Both the position numbers and the translations under genes were made by a program. From Clarkia xantiana subsp. parviflora (Eukaryota; Streptophyta; Magnoliopsida; Myrtales; Onagraceae), in contig JAPTYO010000047.1 of NCBI GenBank assembly GCA_036873135.1, positions 62,001 through 126,000 of the forward strand: a DNA stretch of 64,000 nt, written 5' to 3'. Under the pieces are notes generated by a model. That model was not told the origin of the DNA, made no database searches, and was given only the letters and a program-made list of their open reading frames with translations. Of this stretch, positions 10,490-21,711 are shown in pieces (position 1 is the stretch's first letter; every line of letters starts with the position of its first letter).

Positions 10490-12475
10490 ACCGAAAATAT
10501 GAAGATCCAAAAAGACAACCCTAACATATGATAAAGCGATCAACAACCTTTACATATGGATATGAGAAGATCTATAAGGACAACCATTCCAAACGAAAAT
10601 GGACATAAGACCCGACGGGTCATCCTTACAACAGAAAATGGGAAGATCCAAAAAGACAACCCTAACATATGATAAAACGATCAACAACCTTTACATATGG
10701 AAATGGGAAGATCTATAAGGACAACCATTTCAACCGAAAATGGACATAAGACACGACAGGCCACCCTTACAACCGAAAATGGGAAGATCCAAAAGGACAA
10801 CCCTAACATATGATAAAGCGATCAACAACCTTTACATATGGATAGGGGAAGATCTATAAAGACAACCATTCCAACCGAAAAGGGACATAAGACCCGACGG
10901 ACCACCATTTCTTACAAACGAAAATGGGAAGATCTAAAAAGAAAACCCTAACATATGATAAAGCGATCAACAACCTTTACATATAGATAGTGGAAGATCT
11001 ATAAGGACAGCCATTCCAACCGAAAATGGACATAAGACCCGACGGGCCACCCTTACAACCGAAAATGGGAAGATCCAAAAAGACAACCCTAACATATGAT
11101 AAAGCGATCAACAACCTTTACATATGGATAGAGGAAGATCTATAAGGACAATCATTCCAACCGAAAAGGGACATAAGTCCCGACGGACCACCCTTACAAC
11201 TGAAAATGGGAAGATCCAAAAAGACAACCCTAACATATGATAAAACGATCAACAACCTTTACATATGGAAAGGGGAAGATTAGGGGTGAGCTCGGGCCGG
11301 GACGGGCGGGCTTTTACCTGAGCCCGAGCCCGAAATTTTCGGGACACTAATTTTTAGCCCGAGCCCGAGCCCGAAAATGAGGAAAAAAGCCCGCCCGAGC
11401 CGGGACTTCGGGACTCGGGCTCGGGCTCGGGCTAGCCCGAATTTTAACAAAAAATCTGAAAAAAAAAAAATTTTCAAACATGGAGGAAGATGGTTAGATA
11501 CTAACAATAGTTAGTGGGGAATATATATAATTATATATATTTATATAGTATTAAAAAAAATTCGGGACGGGCTCGGGCTTTTCGGGATTTTGGCACAAAA
11601 GCCCGAGCCCGAGCCCGAATTGAAAATAAAAATCCCGCCCGCTCGGGCTCGGGTCTATTCGGGACCGGGTTTTTCGGGACGGGCTCGGGACGGGTTTTTC
11701 GGGCTTTCGGGCTTTCGGGTTTTCCTGCTCAGCCCTAGGGAAGATCTATATGGACAACCATTCCAACCGAAAAAGGACATAAGACCCGACGGGCTACCCT
11801 TACAACCGAAAATGGGAAGATCCCAAAGGACAACCCTACCATATGATAAAGCGATCATTAACCTTTACATATGGATAGGGGAAAATCTATAAGGACAACC
11901 ATTCCAACCGAAAATGGACATAAGACCCGACGGTCCACCCTTACAAACGAAAATGTGAAGATCCAAAAAGACAACCCTAACATATGATAAAGCGATCAAC
12001 AACCTTTACATATGGATAGGGGAAGATCTACAAGAACAACCTTTCCAACCGAAAAGGGACATAAGACCCGACGAGCCATCCTTACAACCGAAAATGGGAA
12101 GATCCAAAAGGACAACCCTAACATATGATAAAGCGATCAACAACCTTTACATATGGATAGGGGAAGATCTATAATGACAACAATTCCAACCGAAAAGGGA
12201 CATAAGACTCGACGGGCTCCCTTACAATCGAAAATTAGAAGATCCAAAAGGAAAACCCTAACATATGATAAAGCGATCAATAACCTTTACATATGGATAG
12301 GGGAAGATCTATAAGGACAACCATTCCAACCGAAAAGAGACATAAGACCCGACGGGCCACCCTTACAATCGAAAATGGAAAGATCCAGAAAGAAAACCCT
12401 AACTTATGATAAAGCGATCAACAACCTTTACATATGAATAGGGAAAGATCTATGAGGACAACCATTGCAAACAAA
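10490..12475 (+). repeat. 142-bp tandem array, 11 copies, inside the gypsy element
   Basis: The anchor AACATATGATAAA occurs near 10522, 10663, 10805, 10949, 11091, 11232, 11838, 11979, 12121, 12261 and 12402, a spacing of 140-144 bp. The one long gap is explained exactly by the 457-bp hAT insertion plus its 8-bp duplication. Tandem arrays between the pol region and 3' LTR are common in Tat/Ogre-type elements. Confidence 0.9.
11281..11737. mobile_element. hAT-type MITE, 457 bp
   Basis: Terminal inverted repeats TAGGGGTGAGC and (reverse) TAGGGCTGAGC. The 8-bp target duplication GGGAAGAT is at 11273-11280 and 11738-11745. The interior carries many GCCCGAGCCCG subterminal repeats in both orientations and encodes no transposase. 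It is inserted in a unit of the 142-bp array. Confidence 0.9.
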
Positions 12476-13992
12476 AATAAAAGGAATGTAAGTCCTAAAA
12501 ATATAGGCCATCCGAATAGAGAATCATAATAAAAGGCGTGCTAATAGCACACCAAGTCATCCAAATACAACTCAGAAAGAAGTACAACAACAATGGAAAA
12601 CAAATCAGAGTATCTATCTGTAAAACAAAACCATCTCCAAAACAAGCAGGAGGAAAACACAAACCCAACAATCATAAAAACACCGACCGAGTGTATAAGC
12701 TCAACCGTCCTTCACACCGGGGGGGGGGGGGGGGATCATCCTCTTCAGAAGTAACTCGTGATGGGACGGTAACCTTAACAGCTTGAGAAGATAGCTGGGC
12801 AACGATACCCATAGCAAGCATAGCATATTCCCCAAGGTGGTCAAACGGAAAAGAATGACAAATAGCATGAATCTTCTGAACCATTTTCACACCGAAGGTG
12901 TTCATAATGCCCTGACAATGCTTCTCAGCATGGGTAGAAAACTCATTGGAAGATAGAAAGTCCTGGACTCCAACATCTTTGCCTTTCTCAACTCAAGAGC
13001 CTCACCCTCCTTCAACCCAAGCAACCTACCTTCCTCACGGGCATCCCGAAGAGCACTCTTCATATTCAATTCAGCAATCAAAGCCTCATCCGCCCGGTCG
13101 GCACGAACATCATCAAGTTCCTGCTGAAGAAGAGTCAAGCGGCTAGCTAGGGCAATCTTCGACACCCTGAGCTCCTCATTCTCCTCGCGCAACCGCTCTT
13201 CGTTGATTTTCTGGGTAGACTCAATAACCTTCTGTGTAGACTCGAGCGTTACAACCATCTCCCGAAACATATCCCGTTCACGACCAGCGTTAACCAAATG
13301 GGAGCAAAGGTTAACAACAAAAGATATGTCCTATAAAAGAAGCAAGGATCAAGATAACAAAGAACACTGAACAAAACAAGATAAAGGGATAAGGGTTCCT
13401 TTGGTACTACTTCTTTGGGCAGAATCCACCTTTGGTACCACTTTTTTTTTTTTTTTGGGTACACTTTTGGTACCAACGTTTTCCATTTTGTACCCTTTTG
13501 GTACCTCCATTAGAATTTCGTCCAAAATGGCCGTTAAACCCCCATGTGAGCTGCACGTGACCAAAAACTAAATTTGGCTGGACGGATTTACCCTTAGGAT
13601 AAGGGTTCCTTTGGTACCACTTCTTTGGGCAAAATCCACTTTTGATACCACTTTTTTTTTGTATATATACTTTGTTTTGCAGTCGGTGAAACTTAGGTTA
13701 ATTACATAACTTCCATTGTCATCATACAGCTCTTCCTTAGACTCTTCTTTTGTGTACTTTGTGTCTGACACATTCGAAGAAATTTATATGTCGTTGTAAA
13801 AACCAATATTGTAATGTATGTATGTATGTTTCATGTATCAGTTGATATATGATAATAATGCGGTGCATAGTATGATAGATATGTTTGTAAGTATTAGAAT
13901 TTCGTGCAATATATCAGAAAATTATTTGTTCGTGGCGTTAAAATTAACTTTTTGTATTGTGAAAAGTATCTCTATGAATATAATAACGTTTT

Positions 13993-14821
13993 GGGTTAAA
14001 TGTCATTTTGGTACCACATGTTTGCAAAAATTACACTGTTCATACCACTAGTATTTTTTCGTACCGAATTGGTACCATATGTTTCCAAACCTTACTGTTT
14101 TGGTACCTCTGTTAGGGTTCTGTCAAAAACAGCCGTTAAATGGCATGTGCCATGCACGTGACCAGTCCAAAACTTTCAATTTTGTTACAATTTAGTCTAT
14201 CTAATACATCCCTAACTTTTATTTTGTTCAATTTAGTCCTAAAACTTCAAAATCAAACCATTTTCCCAAATTGACCTAGCCGGACTTAGCCTAGGGCTAG
14301 GTCCGACCGTGGGTCATGGTCGCCGGACCCAGGCGACCCCGACCCAGGGTCGGACCTAGCCCTAGTCTAGGTCCGGCTAGGTCAATTGGGACCTAGCCCC
14401 AATTGAGTTAAATTGGGTCTAGGTCCAATTGACCTAGCCGGACCTAGCTTAGGGCTAGGTCCGACCCTGAGTCAGGGTCCCCTGGGTCCGGTGACCCCGA
14501 CCCAGGGTCGGACTTAGCCCATAGCTAAGTCCGGCTAGGTCAATTTGGGGAAATGGTTTGATTTTGAAGTTTTAGGACTAAAGTGAACAAAATAAAAGTT
14601 AGGGATGTATTAGATGGACTAAATTGTAACAAAATTGAAAGTTTTGGGCTGGTCACGTGCATGGCACATGCCATTTAACGGCCGTTTTTGACGGAACCCT
14701 AACGGAGGTACCAAAACAGTAAGGTTTGGAAACATATGGTACCAATTCGGTACGAAAAAATACTAGTGGTATGAAGAGTGTAATTTTTGCAAACATGTGG
14801 TACCAAAAGGACCTTTAACCC
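13993..14821. mobile_element. Foldback element F1 copy 1 (829 bp)
   Basis: Begins GGGTTAAATGTC and ends GACCTTTAACCC. The two halves are near-perfect inverted copies, with GGTACC repeats at the ends and a GC-rich centre of CTAGCC/GGCTAG and GGTCCG/CGGACC words. The 9-bp flanks do not match, so this copy's target duplication is lost or degraded. Confidence 0.75.
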
Positions 14822-14831
14822 TTTATATTAT

Positions 14832-16536
14832 GGGATTTAAATCAAATTGGTACCTGGGTTAACAGCCCAAAACGAATTGGTACCTCCACTAAATTTTGTG
14901 ACAAATTGGTACCCGAGTTAACCTGGGTGTTGCACCGTTAGAATTTCTGGTTAAAACTAACGGAATCTCATTTTTGGCGCATGAAAAGACTAAAATACCC
15001 TTATTGCAGAATAGCTACGTAATAGCAATTCAAAACTTTGGAACCCAATATCTCACTCATTTCTTCATCTTTTTGGACAATTTTTTTTTTGAAACCGCAT
15101 AACTTTTCGAGATCTATACAAGCCAAATAGCCTTAAAGTGATTTGACCAGTTTTTTTCAATAAACACCGGTTTCCATGTTAATTCGTTCTTTTTTGTATA
15201 AAGCTCCACCGCATTCTAACACTTATCAACTTTGATCACCAATTTTTTTTACTAATTGGATTCCAATACTACAATCAAACTGTTGCTCTTGGATTCCAAC
15301 ACTTCTGTTTAATAACCAAATTGATATTATACCTTTCATCCAAAAGAAAACAAAAGGCGAAAATCTGTCGAATTAATTATTATGCAATCTATATATAACT
15401 TACTAGAATTTTTCTTGATGTCTCCAGTAAACTATATTGGTGTGTCTCTAAATCAATAAACGTCACTACAAGAGAATATATGGATCTTAGCATGATAAGC
15501 TACCCATTTTTTTGTTTATATATTTTTTGGACATGCTGAAAAATTGACCAGTTCTGCAGGTCTTCGATTTTAAAAGCTTAACATGGTCCAACAATAAAAT
15601 TGCAAATGGAACAGTTTTGGCAATATCTCGAAAGAAAATTTATTGTTTGTCTCTAGCCAGATAGTGGTAAAATTCTTTGTGTGGTTCTTTTAATGCAAGT
15701 TCATCATATTTTCTCACATTACGGTCATCCCTCAGGATACTGAGAGTATCAATTTCCACATGTAGATTAAATGAGAAAATAAACTATTTCTTCTTGGTGT
15801 CCATTCTAAAAGTTCTTCCAATACCCTTAAAAGTACTTTTCATATTGTTCTATTTCAAGTATGAAACATATTTATCTATCTAAGATCCATATGTTCTCTT
15901 GCAGTGACGTTTATTGATTTAGAGACACACCTGTATAGTTTATTGGAGACATCAAGAAAAATTCCAGTAAGTTATAGATTGCATAACAATTAATTCGACA
16001 AACTTTCATTTTTGGTTTTCTTTTGGATGAAAGGTATAACATCAATTTGGTTTTTAAACAGGAGTGTTGGAATCTAAAAGCAACAGTTTGATTGTAGTAT
16101 TGGAATCCAATTAGTAAAAAAATTGGGTGATCAAGGGTGATAAGTGTTAGAATGCGGTGGAGTTTGATACAAAAAAGAATGAATTAACATGGAAAACGAT
16201 ATTTATTGAAAAAAAAACTGGGAAAATCACTTTACGGCTATTTGGGTTGCATAGATCTCGAAAAATTATGTGGTTTCAAAAAAAAAATCGTCTTAAAAGA
16301 TGAAGAAATGAGTGAGATATTGGGTTCCAAAGTTTTGAATTGCTATTACGTAACTATTCTGCAATAAGGGTATTTTAGTCTTTTCATGCGCCAAAAATGA
16401 GATTCCGTTAGTTTTAACCAGAAATTCTAACGGTGCAACACCCGGGTTAACTCGGGTACCAATTTGTCACAAAATTTAGTGGAGGTACCAATTCGTTTTG
16501 GGCTGTTAACCCAGGTACCAATTTAATTTAAATCCC
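14832..16536. mobile_element. Foldback element F2 copy 1 (1705 bp)
   Basis: Ends GGGATTTAAATC..TTTAAATCCC. The perfect 9-bp target duplication TTATATTAT is at 14823-14831 and 16537-16545. The arms are about 650 bp (to about 15489 and from about 15880) around a 390-bp spacer. GGTACC occurs near both ends. No transposase is seen. It landed within 11 bp of the end of F1 copy 1. Confidence 0.9.
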
Positions 16537-16587
16537 TTATATTATTGTTGCAAAGTGTCGAAATGTTAGGGTTTATAGAAAACGTTA

Positions 16588-17340
16588 GGGTTAAAGGTCC
16601 TTTTGGTACCACATGTTTGCAAAAACTACACTGTTCATACCACTAGTATTTTTTCGTACCGAATTGGTACCATATGTTTCCAAACCTTACTGTTTTGGTA
16701 CCTCCGTTAGGGTTCTGTCAAAAACAGCCGTTAAATGGCCTGTGCCATGCACGTGACCAACCCAAAACTTTCAATTTTATTACAATTTAGTCCTTCTAAT
16801 ACATCCCTAACTTTTATTTTGTTCAATTTAGTCCTATAACTTCAAAACCAAACCATTTTCCCAAATTGACCTAGCCGGACTTAGCCTAGGGCTAGGTCCG
16901 GCTAGGTCAACTGGGACCTAGCCCCAATTGAGTTAGATTGGGGCTCGGTCCAATTGACATAGCCGGACCTAGCTTAGGGCTAGGTCCGACCCTGGGTCAG
17001 GGTCCCCTGGGTCCGGTGACCCCGACCCAGGGTCGTACCTAGCCCATGGCTAGGTCCGGCTAGGTCAATTTGGGGAAATGGTTTGATTTTGAAGTTTTAG
17101 GACTAAATTGAATAAAATAAAAGTTAGGGATGTATTAGATGGACTAAATTGTAACAAAATTGAAAGTTTTGGGCTGGTCACGTGCATGACACGTGCCATT
17201 TAACGGCCGTTTTTTACGGAACCCTAACGGAGGTACCAAAACAGTAAGGTTTGGAAACATATGGTACCAATTCGGTACGAAAAAATACTAGTGGTATGAA
17301 CAGTGTAATTTTTGCAAACATGTGGTACCAAAAGGACCCT
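16588..17340. mobile_element. Foldback element F1 copy 2, right end shortened
   Basis: Starts GGGTTAAAGGTCC and is collinear with F1 copy 1, but the right side stops at CAAAAGGACCC without the TTTAACCC tip. The GC-rich centre is shorter than in copy 1. No matching 9-bp flanks are seen. Confidence 0.7.
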
Positions 17341-19355
17341 AATATAAACTTTTAAAGATGCGATGTTTCCTTTTGTTAGACCGAAAATATAAGTTGCAAC
17401 ATTACTAAGTAGGGCTCCGAACAAAGTTGGAAATGTATATATGAGACAATTCTATATTGAATCCTTATAAATCCGACTGCAAAACAAAGTATATATATAT
17501 AAAAAAAGTGGTAACAAAAGTGAATTTTGCCCAAAGAAGTGGTACCAAAGGAACCCTTATCCCTAAGGGTAAATCCGTCCAACCAAGTTTAATTTTTGGT
17601 CACGTGCAGCTCATATGGGGGTTTAACGGCCATTTTGGACGAAATTCTAACGGAGACACCAAAAGGGTACAAAATGGAAAACGTTGGTACCAAAAGTGTA
17701 CAAAAAATAAGAAGTGGTACCAAAAGTGGATTCTGCCCAAAGAAGTGGTACCAAATGAACCCTTATCCCCATGATAAAACATAATGTATGCACTCACGGG
17801 GGTAAATTGGGACAAGGCGCCCTTCACGCAATGATGAATCTCGTCGAGGTCGGTGGGAGGAAAAGACCGATCAGCAAGAGGAATAATGGAAGTCATCATA
17901 GGAATAGCAACTCCGGAATGGAAAGTGAGGCAGACAAATCATAGAGTTGCCGATTAGCAGTCTGGAAGGGCAACCAAGCATTTCCCCTAACATCACCATC
18001 GACGGGGCGGATAAGATCCTCGGGAAAGATCAATGGCAACTTGATCCTACCTGTAAAATAAATATAAGGCGCAACAAAGGCAAGATAAACACATGTATAT
18101 AATAAGATAACATCATCAGGTACCTGGCACATGAGGTCTATCATCGGAGGACGCACCCCTCGGGGGGGGGGGGGGGGGATGTGGCGAGGAGAAGAAGACT
18201 CGTCAGCATCGTCCGAACCCTCCTTATTCTCCGGGGCAATGAGAGAATCATCAACGCCATCCTCAACAGTGACCTCTCTCTCTTTATGGCAAGAGGAGGA
18301 CTTGGAGGGAGAAATGAACGAGTCAATCTTCTGAGCCTTGGAAACAGGGGTCTCGACCTCCAAGCTAGACCTTTTCGATCGGATCTTAGCCAAGATCTGC
18401 GCGGCAGAGACAGAGGGAGACCTCCTTGAAAATCAACAAAACATGGGCGAATACGGTATAAGCAAAATAAGGAGAAAAACGAAAGAGAACATAACAAACA
18501 CAATACCGGAGGAAGACTTCACAGCCCCAGAGGATAGTGAAATGGTAGCAGGAGCCTCAACCACAGGCAAATGAATAGGAGAAACAATCGAAGTCTCTCT
18601 CTCGGAAGGGACATCCTCACCAGCATCATCATCCTCCTGAAACAGGGAATGCCGATATTGAAACCAACCTACAAGACAAAGCAAGAAATTTACAAGTACT
18701 AAAGACGGAAAGACTTGCATACCAAGGGTAAAATGCAGGGCGCTGCTCGAATCTTCGTGGCAGAAAACTCCTCTTCTAAAATACGATGTACGGATTCGAA
18801 GGAGGCCGTTTTTTTTTCTTCAATATATACCAGCCTGACAGTCGAAAGTAGAGAGTTCGGAGAAATAGGGACGCACATCCGTCGTCATGGGGGTATCTAA
18901 GGGCCAAGACACGTCCAGACCTTTAAGGAAAAAGTAGTATTTCTCCCATTGGCCACTACCGCCCTCAAAGGCAAGGACAAATCGACGCTTGTTATTCCAT
19001 TTGGTAGTACCCAACGCCGAAAACCCCTTTTGGGACAACAAAGGAAATCAGGTGACTAGAGAATAAAACCCTGATTCACCACCATGCTGGATGCAACAGA
19101 AACATCGAAACAGCAGAAGAGAGTAAGCCTAATGTTGGCGATGGCATAACACCCTAAATCCAACCCAGGCACGGATTGCGGAAGGGGCAAGCTTGAGAGG
19201 AGAAATCCGATAGTACTGACAGAGCTCCGAAGATTAGCACAGTAAGGGAAGCGGAGCCCCGCCTTGATCTGATGAATGTATACCACCGACATCCCATCCG
19301 GCGGAAGAGTAATGGAGCTACCTCCATAGCGATATGGCATGGCAAATAAGGAAAA

Positions 19356-20054
19356 GGGTTAAAGGTCCTTTTGGTACCACATGTTTGCAAAAATTACACT
19401 GTTCATACCACTAGTATTTTTTCGTACCGTATTGGTACCATATGTTTCCAAACCTTACTGTTTTGGTACCTCCGTTAGGGTTCTGTCAAAAACAGCCGTT
19501 AAATGGCATGTGCCATGCATGTGACCAGCCCAAAACTTTCAATTTTGTTACAATTTAGTCCATCTAATACATCCCTAACTTTTATTTTCAATTTAGTCCT
19601 AAAACTTCAAAACCAAACCATTTTCCCAAATTGACCTAGCCGGACTTAGCCTAGGGCTAGGTCCGACCCTGGGTCATGGTCGCCGGACCCAGGCGACCCC
19701 GACCCAGGGTCGGACCTAGCCCTAGGCTAGGTCCGGCTAGGTCAATTGGGACCTAGCCCCAATTGAGTTAAATTGGGGCTAGGTCAATTTGGGAAAATTG
19801 TTTGATTTTGAAGTTTTAGGAATAAATTGAACAAAATAAAAGTTAGGGATGTATTAGATGGACTAAATTGTAACAAAATTGAAAGTTTTGGGCTGGTCAC
19901 GTGCATGGCACATGCCATTTAACGGCCGTTTTTTACGGAACCCTAAAAACAGTAAGGTTTGGAAACATATGGTACCAATTCGGTACGAAAAAATACTAGT
20001 GGTATGAACAGTGTAATTTTTGCAAACATGTTGTATCAAAATGACCTTTAACCC
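19356..20054. mobile_element. Foldback element F1 copy 3 (699 bp)
   Basis: Starts GGGTTAAAGGTCC and ends GACCTTTAACCC. The perfect 9-bp target duplication TAAGGAAAA is at 19347-19355 and 20055-20063. It interrupts the first exon of the antisense extra ORF. Nine-base duplications are typical of Mutator-like elements. Confidence 0.9.
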
Positions 20055-20375
20055 TAAGGAAAATGATTTTCCCATGCCAAACAACCCAGCTAGCTTAGCA
20101 TGGTAAAGATACACTTTCAAGTTCAGCGAGTTCGTACCATAGGTCTCAAAAGGAAACACGGGGTCACGAAGAAAGGCCAGCTCATCCTCAAGGATATGCC
20201 GCAACTCGACCTTCGTGTCCGACTCGGGATCAGAAGTCTCAGGGACATAGTCCGGACTTAGATCAGGATGCGGAAACCGTCTTCCCATAAAAAACTCCTT
20301 ATGCGGGAAGCGGACTATGGAGGCATTAGAGGCAAGGTTAGTACGGGAAGCCTTAAGATAAGAAGGCTTACTCAT

Positions 20376-20932
20376 TTTTAAGCAGAAACGGAACGATGCT
20401 CCTTAGGCCGGCAAAAGACTCGAAAGCACACCTGGCAAAGAAGAATGAAAAAATATCGGTCCGTCAGGAAAAAAACATCGGTCCGACATAAAAATATAGC
20501 GGTCCATCACGACACCATGTAAATCCACCAAGACCAACCTACCCAAGGGTACGTCCCAAAGTGCACAAAGATCAAATGCTTACTACGGGGGAAAAAGACA
20601 CGTGTATGGACGATACTACTTGTCAAAGGGAGGGACTATGGTGGATAAAACATGGAAAACATCCCTAGAAGGGAAAACAAACGAAATCATCCTAACATTG
20701 TCTAAGGTAATGGAAGGAAGGAATCAAATATCCTACATGAGAGCTTATATTATCTATACAGGCATGGGGTGACCTAGGCATCGTACTAAGGCATCCATAC
20801 AACAAACACCTACTGAGTCCCTAAGGGGGGGGGGCAACATTTACATCAAATATTTACCTCAAAGATGCTCCAAACCCAACAATGGGAACAATCTTACACT
20901 TCCAATCAACAATACACAATGAAGCAACTCAA
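20376..20932. other. Retroelement leader between antisense ORF and an unresolved 3' end
   Basis: No gene. Candidate polypurine tracts are CTACGGGGGAAAAAGACACG (about 20583) and TCAAAGGGAGGGACTA (about 20623). Neither is followed by sequence resembling the 6382-7147 LTR, so the 3' LTR is missing, replaced or unrecognised. A 10-G run lies near 20825. Confidence 0.4.
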
Positions 20933-21300
20933 CTATCTATGGCAAGACCTTGGTTTTATAGTAATCAATGGAGAACACAAAGAAGAAGAGGGGCTAGAAA
21001 ATTGAACCTTCAAGAAACAGAACCGAACCGGTTCAAGATGAACCAGCCGCCGGAGATCCCACATCCGCCGGAGAAGCTCCAGTCGCCGCCACCGCCGGGA
21101 GGAGCTCCAGTCTCCGTCACCACCGCCCACGGTCTCGCCTGGAGTCGATTTCGCCCGCAGCTCCGCCTTCGTGACCCGACACGCCACCCAGCCACACCCG
21201 ATTAACCACCGGTCCTGAGCTCACCCGCCACGCCAGTCGGCCACCCGTGGTCCTTTTACTACATTTACTTAATAGATAGATAATAACTCCACCGACTTCG
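20933..21300. other. GC-rich leader-like fragment of unknown origin
   Basis: GC- and CCG-rich sequence with several short overlapping open frames on both strands and no recognisable domain. It resembles 5' UTR or first-exon sequence in composition only. Confidence 0.3.
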
Positions 21301-21510
21301 GGCCGGATTTCAACGGGTTCGAGCCGGACCCCAGCGGGTCCGGATCGGGTCGCGACGGGTTCGGGAAGGGTTCCGTCGTGTTCGAACTGGGTCATGCAGG
21401 GTTCGGACAGGGTCTCGGTGGATACGGGTCGGGACCCGGCGTGTTTGGGTCGTGCCCTGACGGGTTTGGGATGGACCCCGTCGAGTTCGGGCTAGACTTT
21501 GGCGACTTTA
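21300..21510 (+). repeat. Degenerate GGGTTCGGG-type short tandem repeat
   Basis: Successive versions of ACGGGTTCGGG..GGACCC at an interval of roughly 18-36 bp, diverged and GC-rich, followed by AT-rich DNA to 21702 without a gene. Confidence 0.55.
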
Positions 21511-21711
21511 GATCCTTGTACTTTTACATAATTAAAGTTACCTTTTCTATTTAAAAAAAAAAATTATTCATATGGAAAAATAGAATCTCATTAAAAAAAA
21601 TTATATATATGTATTTTGGTCTTTTAGTCATTATATTAGGATATCCTAATACAAAGTTTATCCAAACGTTGTGTTATAATATCATAATATATGGTTCCTT
21701 CAAACATAGTA

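Larger units (their letters stand above)
13386..17769. mobile_element. Foldback Mutator-like element F3 carrying nested elements
   Basis: Ends GGGATAAGGGTTC..GAACCCTTATCCC, with long inverted arms: about 13386-13690 matches the reverse of about 17460-17769. Flanks CAAGATAAA (left) and CATGATAAA (right) are a 9-bp target duplication with one mismatch. GGTACC motifs recur along the arms, and each arm contains the terminal sequence twice (13386 and about 13600). It hosts two F1 copies and one F2 copy. No transposase is seen. Confidence 0.75.
12672..20375 (-). pseudogene. Antisense extra ORF of the Tat-like element (Transposase_28 type), multi-exon, interrupted
   Basis: Starts MSKPSYLKAS at 20375. 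The first exon has DYVPETSDPESDTKVELRHI, then after a foldback insertion (19356-20054) LPPDGMSVVYIHQIKAGLRF, WNNKRRFVLAFEGGSGQW and VRPYFSELSTFDC (to about 18820). Further exons carry a charged linker (about 18400-18140), DLIRPVDGDVRGNAWLPF (about 18010-17960) and a coiled coil (13297-12905, REENEELRVSKIALASRL). Compared with the plus-strand copies at 27.6/36.7 kb, the 13386-17769 insertion falls in the last intron. Frameshifts, a 17-G tract (18162-18178) and a 16-G tract (12719-12734) break the frame. Function is unknown; in known elements such extra ORFs are antisense to gag-pol, as here. The 3' limit is uncertain. Confidence 0.65.

Noticed and set aside
11280..11892. ORFs inside the hAT MITE (75, 74, 100 aa)
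   Set aside because: They translate the GCCCGAGCCCG subterminal repeats; no transposase residues are present.
6382..20880. A complete LTR pair enclosing the gag-protease and antisense ORF
   Set aside because: I could not find a second copy of the 6382-7147 LTR before 21 kb, so I do not claim an intact element or a target duplication.
20933..21205. Protein-coding gene in the GC-rich block (107, 84 and 61 aa frames)
   Set aside because: Overlapping frames on both strands, no recognisable motif and no splice-supported continuation.
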